Shown here: positions 35,416-49,045 of the stretch, piece by piece
Numbering within the stretch: the stretch's first letter is position 1
How the letters are laid out: each line of letters begins with the position of its first letter
Source: Lanius collurio
Lineage: Eukaryota; Chordata; Aves; Passeriformes; Laniidae
Assembly (NCBI GenBank): GCA_020086605.1
Contig: JACBWW010000003.1
Coordinates: 52,392,334-52,456,333, forward strand
Direction: 5' to 3'
DNA: 64,000 nt
The notes under the pieces: model-generated
What the model was told of the DNA's origin: nothing
The model's input: the letters and a program-made list of their open reading frames with translations, nothing else
Databases searched by the model: none
Program-made: the position numbers and the translations under genes

Positions 35416-36453
35416 TGTATTGGGTTGGCATGGCCAGATTTTGTAGTGAGAAGCTATCATCTTTTAGTGTGAGAAGCTGCTGGAAGCTTTCTCCATGTCT
35501 GACAGAGCCAATCCCAGCCAGCTCAAAGATGGACCCACTGCTCGCCAAGCCTGGGCCACTTGGGAATGGTGGTAATGTCTCTGTGATAACATATTTAGGA
35601 AGGAGAAAAAAGGTATTGTGCAGATGTAATTGTGTCCAGAGAAGAGCAGAGTGAGAATACGTGAGTGAAACAACTCTGCAGACACCAAGGTCAGTGGAGA
35701 AGGAGGAGAGGGAACTGCTCCAGGCAGCAGAGCTGAGATTCTCCTGCAGCCCGTGGTGCAGACCATGGTGAAGCAGCTGTGCCCCTGCAGCCTATGAAGG
35801 TCCATGGGGATGCAGAGATCCACCTGCAGCCTGGGGAGGATCCCCACCTGGAGCAAGTGGATGCCTGAGAGGAGCCTGTCAACCCATGGGAAACCCACGC
35901 TCCTGGTAGGGTTGTGGGGGACCCATGCTGGAGCAGCCTGTTCCTGAGGAGCTGCATGCCATTGAAGAGTGACCCACGTTGCAGCAATTCGTAGAGGACT
36001 GTTGCCTGTGGGATGGACTCACATTAGAGAAGATCATGGAGGGACCTCATGCTGGAGCAGGGGAAGGACTCCTCTCCCTGGGCAGTAGCAGAAATACCAT
36101 GTAATGGAGCATTTGCAACCCCCATTTGTTGTCTCCCTGTGCCGCTCAGATGGAGGACATGGATCTGGAAAGTGTGTGTGGGGGGAAGCTGTTTTTAAGA
36201 CTTTATTTTACTTCTCATTATCCTGCTCTGATTTTATTTTATTCTTAATATAATTTATAATTTATGATAATAAGTTACATTAACATCTCTAATTCATGTC
36301 GCTTTTGCCCATGAAAGTGCATGATCTCTCTCTGTCCTTATCTCAAGTCATGAACCCACCCTTCATTTTATTTTCTCTCCCTGTCCAGTTGCAGAGGAGA
36401 GTCATACAGAGGCTTTGGTGGGTGTCCTGCATCCAGTCAGACAACCCATTACA
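35416..36453 (+). mobile_element. Nested avian ERV LTR, full length, opposite strand
   Basis: This 1038-bp LTR starts TGTATTGGGTTGGCATGG and ends ...CAACCCATTACA, giving TG...CA termini. The interior holds a family hallmark: a series of imperfect repeats of the type 'acccacgctggagcag' between about 35740 and 36070. A TATA-like 'catatttagg' sits at 35590-35599 and a decayed AATAAA-type signal (AATAAG) at 36269-36274. It lies on the plus strand inside the minus-strand outer LTR, so it is the younger insertion, although both are diverged. The 144-codon minus-strand open frame across it (35464-35898) is not a gene. Family identification is from memory. Confidence 0.9.
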
Positions 36454-36503
36454 GTCTTTTTAGTGCTGAAACCTGGGAACACACCAGGCACCCACAACAA
36501 CCT
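36454..36503 (+). mobile_element. ERV leader stub with tRNA-Phe-like primer binding site
   Basis: Directly after the LTR end, 36461-36478 reads TAGTGCTGAAACCTGGGA. The sequence complementary to the 3' end of tRNA-Phe is TGGTGCCGAAACCCGGGA, so 15 of 18 bases match and all three differences are transitions. This marks a primer binding site 7 bases after the LTR. The leader stops after about 20 more bases and the outer LTR resumes. There is no internal coding region and no 3' LTR. CAACCT at 36498-36503 differs by one base from CCACCT at 35410-35415 and may be the duplicated target of the nested element; this is uncertain. Confidence 0.7.
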
Positions 36504-36678
36504 CCTCCCAGCGTGGCAGTATGAAAAACAGAAGAGGCCTTGGCTCTGTGTATGCCTTGCTCAACAATAACAAAAACATCTCTATATTATTAACACTGTG
36601 TTCAGCACAAATCCAAAACACAACCCCATAGCAGCCAGTGTGAAGACAGTTAACTCTACCTCAGCCAAAACCAGCACA
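36504..36678 (-). mobile_element. Outer ERVL-type solo LTR, 5' part
   Basis: On the minus strand this starts TGTGCTGGTTTTGGCTG at 36678 and continues with the usual opening of the avian ERVL-type LTR, including the 'gtgttttggatttgtgctga' block (plus-strand 36598-36617). It stops at the nested element, beyond which the rest of the LTR continues at 35415. Together the two parts give a near complete LTR of about 590 bases. Confidence 0.9.
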
Positions 36679-36683
36679 GGTTC
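36679..36683. repeat. Target-site duplication, right copy (GGTTC)
   Basis: Exact match to the GGTTC at 34995-34999, on the far side of the composite insertion. It shows that the outer LTR integrated once and was later split. Confidence 0.9.
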
Positions 36684-39600
36684 TAAGGGAGAATACTATC
36701 TTTCAGTTTTAAAACCAGAAAGTAAAGTTATTTCACTTAGAGAAATAGATCCTGTAGATTCATTTTCACATATACAACCTTGAAAACTCTAAGCATCAGC
36801 TGTATTGGGTCATGAAATAAAAGTGTTCATTGAGATCTGCACTGAAGACTTGCTTTGAGAAGAAACATACTTCATTTTCTCAGCCTGTCATGCCGGTGTT
36901 GTATTGATATAAGCATTCTGAAAAAAGGATCATCAAATATGCACTTAGAAAAAAGGTAGCCAATGATGAGAACAAAAATAGGATGTACAATCCAATTGCT
37001 CACATAGAATCAAACCCACTTTTTACTCTTTCATCTCCTTTTAATTAATTATTCAAAGAACTTAAAGCTTTCTCTCAAAATTATGTTTTAAAATTTAAAT
37101 GATTGTTACTTGGGAGTTTCAACTGAAGTTCCAAGGACAACAAAATACACTGTTTCTATAGGCATTTTTATTAACATAATGTGATGTTCAGTTGGGCTGT
37201 TTCTATCTAAAAGAATTCTTCAGATATATTCAAGTCATTACTGTGAACTATGGTAAGAATGAGAAAAGTCGTGCTACCACTGTAGGTCTTCAGAATTCAT
37301 AACACTTTTGAGCACTTCAGCTGTTAAGAACGTTGTGTGGAGGGTCAGCTAAAAGCCTACTTGACTTTCTTTGAAAGACCAGCTTCATTAAAGTTTAGTA
37401 CAAGTGACCAGGGTAAAAGTTGCATGCTAGATCACATGAAAGCTTTTCCTAAATGTAGAACAAATGCTTCTGGTTTTGTCTGTTTTTTCATTTATGAGTC
37501 TGTTGCGCTGATTTTTTTCATTTTAGATAGAAATTATGAAGAAAAATATAGATTTCTGTTTAAACCAACTATTTTCTATAGTTGAACAGTCAGGCAAACA
37601 AAAAAGTTATTCAGGGTATCCTAAAAAGTCCCTTCCTCATCTGTTCCTTCAACTATTTGCAATTGTCTTCATTCTTTATTTTGTAGATGCTTTCTAGTCT
37701 TCACTACTTCAGAATTATAAGGGTCAGCTTGAGATTTAGAATTTTTTTTTCTCATGTTGTGAAATTTCATTTGGCAAAGCCAAGGGAAACTGCAACAGTA
37801 TACTTTGGAATTATTGATGATGAAGGGAAAACTAAAATTTGATTTCCTTACATCTGCTTCTAATAACTTTTCTAAAAATTGTATTAGAGGATCAGTGTTG
37901 AATTTTCATTTCTGTTCAGATAGTAGGATCTACATGCATACTTTACATCTTTTTCCCTTCTAACCATGGTTTCACTCTCTCTGTTATGCCTATCTCTCTG
38001 CTGTAATTTTTTTTTTTGCAAGAAATCTTTTGCCAAATATTTCATGGTACTCTGTGGTAAACTGCTCTTTAGTTGGAACACCGGAAAAATTACATTGTGG
38101 AAGTCCTATCTGTACCCAGGTGTCACTATGACGTGAATTATTTCAGGATGGAGACCAAGCTGAGTGCTCTTTCCATGTTGCAGATCAAATGGACATGTTT
38201 TACAGCAACACAATGAGTCAATTTTTTTGGAGCTGTTTTGAAGTCTCCATTCCATCTCATTCAATTTTCAGCTGCCTCCACTTGTTTAGCCTCTTATCAG
38301 CTTACATATATCGCAAGGATAAGACACTCCTTTAGCCAAGTTAATTACACTGTCTTCATCCCATGCAGTCACGAGCAGGCCTGGTTATTTTAATCATCTT
38401 CACGCCTACTTTCCTATACACACTTTGCTTCCACGGTAGCCATTCTAAAATGTGTGAGCTGGACTCTTGCCTAGAAGTAAGCTGATCCCTGCATTACCCT
38501 GAAATGTTCTCACTGCATTTGCTTCTAATTGGGTAATGTGCTGCACTGTTTTCATATGTTTTTTGTTCCTTGCTATCAAACATTCCATGCTTTTTTCATG
38601 ACACGGTTTGTAAGACTTCCTTGTCACTTACATTCCTGCCAATTCTCCCAGAGATTCATCTCTAAATTGTTCTGTTTCTTCCAAAGTCTCACCCTCATAC
38701 TGCTGCTAATTGAATATTTGCATAGCCTGTTCCTTCTGTCTGGAACTCCCAGCCCTTTTAACTCACTGGATGTCCTTTGCCAAACACTTTTAAAAGTCAG
38801 GCTGAAACTTTCCCCTTAGAATATTGCTTTTTGTATACATATGTAATCCCTTTCAAAGTGTTCAGAGCCCAGAAATGTTTCCACATTCAAGTGATCAGAA
38901 GTGAGAGATAACAGCAGCGTTTCAGGCCAAATCAGATATAGAATGATTTGTGAACCTGTCATTTCCTTGTAGAATTATACAAGAGTGACAATCTCATGAT
39001 GGTTATGTCACATACACTGACAAAAAGTCAGGATGTCCTCCTTGTAAAAACAAATCCAGGAGGTCCTTCATGTTCCTGAGCAGGTACAGGCCTGCTACAT
39101 TTACATGGAGCAATATGTTGGATAGCTTAAGTTGTTGGAAACTGAAAGTCTGCAGTTTAGCAGCAGATAGAAATTGTGCAGTTATCTAATTTTAAAGCAG
39201 TAAGTTCAAGAATTAAATAATTTTTTTCATGTAAATGCTGCATGATTAGCAAGAAGTTAACAGACAATCCTTCTAATGAGTCTAAGGATGCAACCTGATC
39301 TGCTCACATCCCTCTCTTTCATCATGTTTTCAACTCCTTCTGTTCCTCTTTAAATCTTGCTGTGTCTTGCCATAGAATTTAGGTCTTGTCAATCTACCAG
39401 TGTTGTGCCAATATATAAATGACATTATCAACTTAACATCAGAAGCTGCTATTAACATATCAGTGTAATCTCCAAGATAGAATCAGTTTAAAAAGAAGAT
39501 CAGCATAATACCTGTCTGTCAAATTAGGAAAATAAGCCATGTTTGTGGTTTCTTACACTATATTAATGCTACACCAGCATTTCTGCTAACTTGATTTCCT

Positions 39601-42600
39601 AGCTTAGTCTTCACTAGAGTTGCAGTGGAAAAATACTGAATTTCTGGGAACTTTAAAGAATAAGCAACATTTGTGTTTACCACGTAGAAGGATTTAGTAA
39701 ATAAATGGCATCAAAATACTGTTATGAATGGGAATTACTTATGCAGGGTTTTTCAGCATTGGAAGAAAGCATTTGCTGAAATGCAATGCCGTATTAAAAG
39801 TGTAGCAAGAGATTAGCTGTGCAGTAAGGGCAAGGATTGGCTTCTAATTATCTAAAGATTCCATTGTTGGTCAGAGTTCCTTCATAACCACCACAGAGGG
39901 GACAAAAAACTATTGAAGTTACATCCAGGGGTCTAAATTACCTGCCACACTGGCATATGCCAGAGGTAATGCTTGTAAGTAGCTGGAGTTACATTGACAA
40001 ATTTCCCTACTGCAAAATTTAATAAATTGGAAGGGATCTTAGATGCTCTTACTCATTGCAAATTACTTACTGAAGAGATAACCATAGTTTACTTTACAGT
40101 TTTGTCTTTCAGAACTTTATTTCACCTCCTGAAGATTCTCCTTTTGATTTCTCATTGTACTTTAGGATAGGTTTGTGCCTTCCAAAATTTCTTAGGAGGG
40201 ACACATGCCGTGCAAGCTTTCAGAAGTACAACCACCTGCCAGTCCAGCAGGTGAGCACCAATGCCACAGCAGCTGTATGCATACTCTCTCAAGGAATTAG
40301 AGAAAATAAAATCAGCTTTGTATTTAGATACTGAAGTTAAAGTCAGGAAAAGAGGATGTTAATGGTGTAGACATGTAAATATTGAAGTGAATATCATATT
40401 TGAAAAGGCAGATTACACAGATTGTACATGCAGATTTATTCCCCTGTCTCCTCTGTTGATTGTGTCTCTTGTGTGATTTTGGAAGGGTGAAGTAAGTCTT
40501 AGGTTATGAGTTCAGTCCTTAGGACTAGATTTGATAAAATAAATTTTTAAATAAGTGAGTGGGGGTTCAAACTAGCACAGGTTATTTTAATGTGTTCAGT
40601 GTAGCCTTTCCAGTGGCACACACTGTGTGCTGTGCTGTGAGGGATGCGTGGCTGTCACTGCACAGGAGCTCAGGGCCATGGCCATGGTTCAGGAGCAGAG
40701 CATCTGCTCAGAACTGCCGTGCTCAATCTGACTTTACACTGTGCATGTATTCTGGGGCTTTCACGTCAGCCACAGGAAACATTTTCAGGTGGGGAACAAC
40801 CTGCAACATGTAAGTGAATAAAAGGAAGAGAAGTTTAATTTTGCAGCTCTAAAACACAAAAATCTTCGCCTTAGTGAGTTCTTAGCCGGGTCACAGCTGG
40901 AACAGAAATTGGGTGCCCAATATTGGATAATCTAATCTTAGGGTTCTGAATAAATGCAGAAAGAAATTACAACTGGTCTCTACTCACAAAGAGCTACTGA
41001 GCACACACAACACATATTTCTGCTGTAGTTGCTTACATCAGATTTGATTCCAGCCTCATATTTAAGCTTTTCCCTGGTTTTAAATGCTTGCTGCAAAGTC
41101 AGATCTTTGAGAAAGACGTATGATTGGCAGAGAATAAATATTTTACATGGAATAATTACTTATTGCCTGAAGTCTTTGGCATGCTAGCCAGCAAGGAAAA
41201 AAAAAACATTTTAATACTTGCCAACCACACCTACAAAAGATAAGTACCATCACAAATCATACTCACTTATTCCAAGATTATCATTTGATAACCAGTCCAA
41301 ATTGCTGTTGAGATAATAGCACATCTTTTGATGTTACTGGCAAAGTGCAGGTAAAAATATTTCTGTGTTTGGCTTTCACCATTAGAGCTAAGGTTTTACA
41401 AAATGTAACAACAAAACAAGAGCCAAAGCATAAGAGGATGAATACTTTCTCATAGTAGTGTAAATTAGATACACTTCAGCATACTTTGGAAAAAAAATGC
41501 CACCTAATAGGCTATTAAGTGAAGAGTGTATAAACACAATTTATTTTACTGGGCAAACTTTAAAAATGCTTGGTGCAATCTGCTTAGTTTCAGCCTAGTT
41601 TTCTTACAGGCTATTGGAAAATACTTGCAGCAAATATAATAGGTTCCCCCAACATGAGAGAAGTTAAGTAACTTCTATTGGAAAAAACACAAACTAACTG
41701 TATCTTTGTGGCAGATTTCCTTGACACCTCAAGTCCACATCCATTCAAATGCTGCCTTTCTAACATCCCAGGGAGATTTAATCAATGTCAGGTTCACACC
41801 AGCACAGAGCAGAATCTCTGGTTTATCAGTTTAAAACAATGGGATCCTTTATGCAGGGAGATTGTGACTCACTGCCTTGTTTGTCCTAGCTAATGAGAAA
41901 TAACAGCACTGTCTGTAATGGATGTGCCATGGATATTACTGTGGGAATGTGCCTTCAGGAAGAGATCCAACTATCTTCAACTGTGTAGTCAAAGATGATT
42001 GTTATTAAAATAATTTTGGAAACTCATGTACAAGATGTACTTGAATTGCACAGTGAATAAGTTAACAATTGCTCTAACTTATCATAGCTGTTCTGCACAT
42101 ATGTTCAACATGCAGTTTGTTGGCATTTTGAGGCTGTGTATGTGTGTGGGGAGAGGGGTGTGAGCAGACCTACTCTGCTTACGCATCTTGGTACATAGAT
42201 TGGGTTTTATCATCATTGAATCAGAGAAACACTGAGTGGTTCTCCAAGATGAAATAGCTTGAGGGAAAAGATTAGACATCCTGCATTAGACCTTACAGTA
42301 AATCAGACTAAGGAAAAGCTCAATTCAAGTGACTGGAAGCTTGCTCAGGATTTCTGCCAAGGTTTGTTACACCATAAATGAAAATCCACAAACTAGGAGA
42401 TGAAAATCTGTTAAAGACCCTTGATTGCATACTTGCTGTGTGGGATACTGTCAGGGACAACTCATCTCCTGGCATTTCTGTTCTCCTGCTAAGGAGGCAG
42501 AAATCCAGAGCAGACCGTGTGGACTTGACCATTTCCTGCAGGAGTAGAGTGTAGAATAAATCATCTGGGAAGAGAACAACTTCATAAGGTTCCTGTCAGT

Positions 42601-45600
42601 GAAGAGTTATAAATGAAACTATTTACATAAAGCAACAACAGCAACAAATATTTGGATACCATCATCATTGTAATAATTTCTTATACATTTCCTTTTAAGA
42701 AGGGCTGCGTTCCTGATTTTGTGTTTACTGTTTGCTGTGATTACTGATTCATCCAGAGCATACAACCACTGAGAGGGTACAGAAGCAGCAAGTGCTTGTG
42801 ACCAAGTGAAGACATGCATTTCAGATTATTTTACATGACGAAATTTTGCTAGAAAGGTCAGGACTGTGAAGTACTTAGTAGGGAAAAAAAAAAAAAAGAT
42901 AAAGTCAAAAAGCTAGAAATATGCTTTTTAGTTATTCATAACTTGTCCCAGTCACGCATGTTGTATGATGTCTATATGTTCTCCTGCATGCACTGTACAT
43001 TTTGCATCCATGTAAAAATATTTGTATATGTCCTATTGGCCTCTGGCTGGTGGGTGACAGACCTGAAACTTAACCCTCACCTTAGCTAATAAGAAGAGTT
43101 TTTAAACATGTCAAAAGCTTCATTTAAATATCAGGTGAGAACTGCTGCATTGAAATGCATCTACCATGAACCATGTCAGGGACTCTTATTGCAGAAATTA
43201 GCAGATGTAACTGATCAGAAATTCAGTGAAGTACTGACAAGCAAGTGCTCTCTATAGTGTTGTAGACTGGTTTGAAAATGCAGTTTTCACAAAAAAAATG
43301 CAGGAAATGTAAAGAAAAATAAGAGTGACTGAAATCATCAATGGAAAATCTCAAATTTTTAATCACAACATAAATGTTTGCATTCTGAAAAGCAGCTGAG
43401 GTAATGGCTGAGGTCTTCACATTTCCATTCTTCTCTTCTGGCTTAACTCTTAATCTAGAGCACATCTCCTCTCATACAAAAATGAATTTGTTTTTCCAAC
43501 AAAAACATCAATATTTTCTATTAAAAAAACCTGCAGAAACGATGAAGGGTACTTTAATCATAACCTAAATGCCATGAATTTCTATAATTGAGAACTAAAA
43601 GGGCAGTAGGTGCTTATTGGACCTTTCAGGTGAGATGCAGAATGGGAACACAATGGAGAAATGGGATGTCTGCAGACAAGAGAGATCTTTCCACTGTGCT
43701 AGTCCAGTCCACGGCAGTATGCAGTCTGGCAGTAACATCTGTGTTGTTAGTTAGACTGTATTAAAACCCAGATGCTAAGACCATTTGATTTTCTCAATCT
43801 AATAGGCATAATAGAGACATAATCAATTCCCAGTCTGTGCCCAGCTTCATCAAAATTGAGCACTACGTATCTGTGGAATATTTTTGCAAACTACATTTTC
43901 TTTTGTATTATTATAAACTGGAAAGCTGATATCTAAGAATAGAAAATCACAAGTAGCTATAATTAAACAGGATTATGAATATTAAGTAAATTACTAAGAC
44001 TTTCAAAAACTTTTATGGAAAATATGGTTCAGAAAACTGAAAAGAAAAAAGAACTTTTCATCTAGAATGGGAATGAATTAGAAAAGATTCCCTAAAAATA
44101 GTCCACAACCTAGATTATATTACTATAAATACATATCTTTCTGATATTACTATTCACTATCTCAAATGTCCCTTATTTGTCCCAGCAGAGAACCAGAAAA
44201 CCTATTCTCTGAACTGGACTTGGCATGTTGTGCTGGGAGAAATTTGCCTATCTGAAGAAGGACAGCTAAGAAAGTCTTGGGAGCAAGGCTGAGGGAGGTC
44301 ACCCTGCTGGGGCTGCCTTTGTATTATGGAACACTCATTAAACCAGGTAACCCATGGAACAAGAGAAGCACGTTGACACACGTCTGGGGGCCTGGTACAG
44401 GATGAAGATGTAATCAGCCATTAAGCATTTATAGCTAGTATTAATGAACCATCAAAAGGATAGGAAACCCTGCATTCCTGTTCTACTCCTTTGCACTTAT
44501 TATCCTGTGAAATCTCAATGGATTTGGATTGGAAATATTTGTTAACTTCACATTTATCACAGGCACAACATAGGTCATCTTAATACCAATGGCAATCTGC
44601 CCCACAGAGCCCCCACACTCCATTACTCATCAGCTGCTTTTTGGGAGAAGTTCTGCCTGTACTCCTATGGCAAACAAGATCAGCAGTTGGTTAGTGGGTT
44701 GTCCAAAAAGGCAATGGACAGTGTCTATTAAAGTAGGTTTAGCACCACTCTGTCCAGAGTCACACATCACACACAAAGCTCCTTGTCAGTTGGAAACACA
44801 GGCAGAATAAACTCATGACTTCCTGGCAGAGACTATGTAGACATTCTGTTTTTCCCACCCTCCCTTTCCCCTTGGTAAGCAATGTATTATCCTCCTTGAA
44901 AACATAAGGCACACTGAGACAAAGATCCTCTATACTTGTGTGGGTGGAGAAGAGACAAAGTTTTAACATGCTCCTGAAAAGTGTGCTGTTGAGCATTTGG
45001 AGAATGAATAAGAACTCCTTCTCACTTTTGAAAAGTACTTATTTTCTCTACATATTTCAAAACCCAGTGCTCTAAATTCACAGAAGCATGTAGTGCTTGC
45101 GCAGAACAAGACATGTTCGGCTCTTAGATACAGGACAGGTCATATAATCAAAATCATCCTTTGCATCCTTGTAGTCTAATGAAAATTTGGCATTAAAGGA
45201 GTCTAGGAATTAAATGTCCCTGTGTAATTTAAACAAGTTTTGATGTTCTAAAAATTTAATGTTGTAATACATTTGACCCCAGTAAATATTAGATATCTGC
45301 CTGAATATCACTTGCCGTGTTCTGGCACCAAATCTCCTCAATACCCTTCCTGTGCTGTTTGGTAGCAAGAAGGAACCCAGATGAACTGACAGCCCTAAAG
45401 TGTTGCCACCCTAGAAGCTTCTGGACAGTCATTTATAGTGTCACTACATTAATTTCATAGCGCTAACACAGCTATGAATTTGATATGAAATTGCATTTAA
45501 ATGAAAATAATTCTCTCTCTGTTCAGCTCTCATGTGAGAAGTACCTGAACCTCTTGATTCAATGACCTCACTGTGTCAGATTGCCTAGAGCTCATGATCA

Positions 45601-48600
45601 AACTGCTCTAACTCCCTTTTTCAAAGGCCATGTAAATATGAGTACTTAGCGAATTAGATGCAAATTCAATTCCCTATGCACAAATCTTCCTAGTTAAGTT
45701 CCTTACCTATCCCTCAGTTGCAAGCCTGCACCTGACAGCAGAATATTGACTTTTGGACTGTGGTCAAAGACACGATTAAACAAAGAAATAACTACCCCCT
45801 GCAATGTAGAGAATACACATCGAGAGAAATGAAGCTACTGTTTTTTTAAATGATGCTCATTAGGCAGGTCAACTAACTCACTTTTTAATGACTGTTCCAT
45901 GATTTTATTTGGGCTTTTTCATACTGTGTTTTTATAGGGGTGGTATGTGCTGAAGAGCAATGTATAGATATCTAGGTAGTCATGCATGGGTTTTATTAGA
46001 GATGTTACTGTAATCAAGGACTGCTTGAGCATTCTTCCTAGGAAGGTGTACTAAAACAAAATAAAAAGGGGAATAATGAATTTCATCTTTAAGTCATCTC
46101 CATCAAAGAATGAAAGAAACACACTGAACAGTTCACCATTTCAATAATAATAACAGCAGAGCAAATATTTCTGATTCTGGAATTTCAGTTAAACTATAAA
46201 TAATAGTTTCAGTGCTGATTTTCATATTTCTACAAATAAAGTTATTACATTTAAGATCTTGTTGTTAGAGCTTTCCTTATAAGTAGTGACTAATTATCTG
46301 TGTGCAGTTATTCTGACCCTTATTACCTTAGTTCACCCTGTAGGTCTGTGCAGTACTTTACCTCTGGCTGGGGCTGGTGATGGAAAATAAAGTCAGCAAA
46401 GTCGCAGCTTTCCCCAGACATCTACTTGTAGTATCCTGGAAATAGCAGGCCTGAAATAATCCTGAACTCATTGGTTAGAACTTTCTGCTGTGCCAGACCC
46501 AAAATCTGAGGATGGTAAGACCCAGGAAGCCAGCAAGTTTGTGTAATGATTAGATTTTGCAGACAATGAAATCTCAACTTCTCTGTTTGCCTCTAGGTTT
46601 TCAACCTCTAGGTTGCACATTTCAAGAGTTCTCAAAGATCAGGAGAACAAAAAATATCTTTCAAGAATGTGAAAATCTCGATGAAAACATGCAAACAAAC
46701 AAACAAACTACAAAACTACAAAGCAACAAGTTACCCACACCTGTTGTCAGGCTTGGTAAACCACGAGATACAAGAAAAACGGTGGGATTGTCTAGGGCAG
46801 ACAGTTATTCAGGGTACTTTGATGCTTACCACAAGCTGTACTTTTTCCAAGTGCATCACCCTACAGACAAACCTTGCTGTGGGAAGATCCATAGCTCTTG
46901 TTAATCCTCAAGATTCCTTGAACTGCATGAAGGTACACCACTATTAGAAAAGAAAAGAGAAGTTTCTTGGTACAATGTGTTTTGATGAGTGCCATGACAG
47001 GTTGTAACAGTGAGGAAAAGGTAGACAGCAAAACTTATCTAGGGTCCTGATAAAGAGCCAGCATATAAGTAAATTCATCATTCTTATCAAAAAAACACTC
47101 CCTGCAGACTCTCTTGGTACGCTCACCAAAGATAAGGCATACAGCTACCTCATGGGCTCAGTGTGAGATGAGCTAGCACTCCCACCCTTAGGTAAGAAAA
47201 AGAGCTGAGTACCAGCCACTTATCAGCCTTCAGGTCCCACTGGGGTCCTGATCTTCTTCCTTTCAGAAATAAATGAATGTCAATATTGGCCAGCAGATGT
47301 CTTTAAAAATTAAAATTAAATAATAATTGGAATAAAATATTAAAGGTAATTAAACCTAACAATTAGTGCATCTGAATAGTTAATCTCTTCAGCTAAAACA
47401 CAATATTTCAAACCTTGTTCTTACCTTAAAAGTTTAAAAGAATTAGTCAAGCAGGTCTCTGGACCACTAGAGTTAATTTTCTTTACCAAGTCTTGGGAAA
47501 GAAAGGATATTTCAAGGAATTGCTGACTTGCCAAAGCAATGGTAGCATTTAAAGAGAATGGCCCAGGAAGTGATACATCAGTTATTCTGATACTAATCTT
47601 AGGAAAAAAAATTAAAAAGCTGGACAAAGTCAGCACTCTATCAACAGGGAATTATGTGCTAAAAATAAGGCTATATCATTCAACGCAATTTCAGAGAAAG
47701 TAGTTCTTGTCAAATTATCTTCTTTAGGTTTTTCTTTTATAAGATTATAGGTCTGGTTGACAAAGGTAGCTGTGTTGTTATAGTGTAATTAAATTTCACT
47801 GGCATTTGACATACTACACATGACATTGTGTTTTAAAATCCTGCATTATATGTAATTAATAGAGCACAGATTACATGATTTAAAAACCACTTGACTGATA
47901 GCACTCGAAATGTATGCATTAATGGAAAGGCATTAATTATCTGTGCCTTTAATAACAAGACACTGCAAGACTCTTGGTCCTAAGCCATTTTAACCCTTAT
48001 TTGAAAATAATCTGAACACTGGGTGCAGTTTGAAGGGGACACAAAGTTAAAAGCAATCAGGAGTCAGCTGTTAGAGTGAGCAGAATCTCCTGGAGAGATG
48101 GCCTGAATTTGGCAGAAATTTGAACACACTGAAGTGCTGTGAACAGGGAGCAAAAGTGTGTTGCACAGTGGAGCTGCCAGCCCATGCACTCAGGGAAATG
48201 CACCTTTGAAAGCATGAAAAACTCATCCAAAATGAATGCAGAGGAGAAACCTAATCTCTGACATTAGGCAAAATTTGTATGGTCATCAAGGTGGTATCAG
48301 AGTAAGCTCTGGAGAGGTGAGTGAAGAGGAATAGTGTTGAGGGGATTATTTGTATCTTGTAGGGAGATTTGAGGGGCTAAAACAGCTGTGGGGAGAGGAA
48401 GTTAGAGAGGGGCCAGTGAGATGGAGAGCTGAGCACTCCTGAAATGTGGCCCCTGGTGTTGGCCCCTGGTGTTGGCCCACTCCTTTTCATAACCCTCAAG
48501 CCTATTTCCCACTCTGCAGGTGTCTGACCATGGCTACTCACATCCAGCACCCTTCCCATGGCCACACTCAGCTCCTCACCCTGCAGCAGCTGGAACAGAC

Positions 48601-48689
48601 TAGAGGGCTGGCAGCCACCACTGGGCCATCAGCTTTCCCCTCTCTAAGGACCTCCTAGGGGAAACAAATAATATAGGTCCTGTGGCTAG
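36684..48689. other. 12 kb AT-rich DNA without recognised genes
   Basis: No exon, RNA gene or clear transposon was recognised. Notes: a run of 14 A at 42884-42897; a short (CAAA)n at about 46690-46706; a GC-richer patch at about 40610-40760; and a stretch at 38690-38820 that faintly resembles the end of a LINE ORF2 (see findings). A 13-base unit around 48450-48478 is repeated in tandem. Open frames up to 115 codons (46557-46904) show no recognisable domain. Confidence 0.4.
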
Positions 48690-48740
48690 AAATTAAATGG
48701 TACTAATGGTCCTTTCTGGTTTCAGAATCCATGAATCACC
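48690..48740 (+). mobile_element. Short ancient CR1 3' tail
   Basis: 'ctaatggtcctttctggttt' at 48703-48722 followed by 'cagaatccatgaatc' matches the last 40 bases of old CR1 elements, whose plus-strand end reads like 'aatggtcccttctggcctta' plus 'aaaatctatgaatc'. It is short and diverged, so the call is tentative. No upstream CR1 sequence was recognised. Confidence 0.5.
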
Positions 48741-49045
48741 CCTTACTGCCTGGGTGGGCTTTCCTCCTTGGTTAAAGGTCTACCAGGAAAAAAAAATAGA
48801 ACTCATTTCTAATCTCTTTGCAAAATTCAAATGGCCTTGTATGTCTGATAATCTCAGTCTGATTAACTTTGTGTTTCTTTGCCTGTTGAAATGGCATTTG
48901 GTGTTTTCCAGGGGAAAAGGACTGAAATCAGTAAAAGCACACAGGAACATGTTGCAAATGTGCATGTAGCAATCCTATTTATAGTTATTTGTAATAGCCA
49001 GTATCTCCATGCTTAAACTCTCCCTGACATTGAAAGTGATGATAG

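Noticed and set aside
35464..35987. Open frames of 144 and 98 codons on the minus strand
   Set aside because: They lie antisense inside the nested LTR and reflect its GC-rich internal repeats, not a gene.
48446..48658. GC-richer 70-codon open frame containing a short tandem repeat
   Set aside because: The repeated unit is only 13 bases and the frame has no recognisable protein features.
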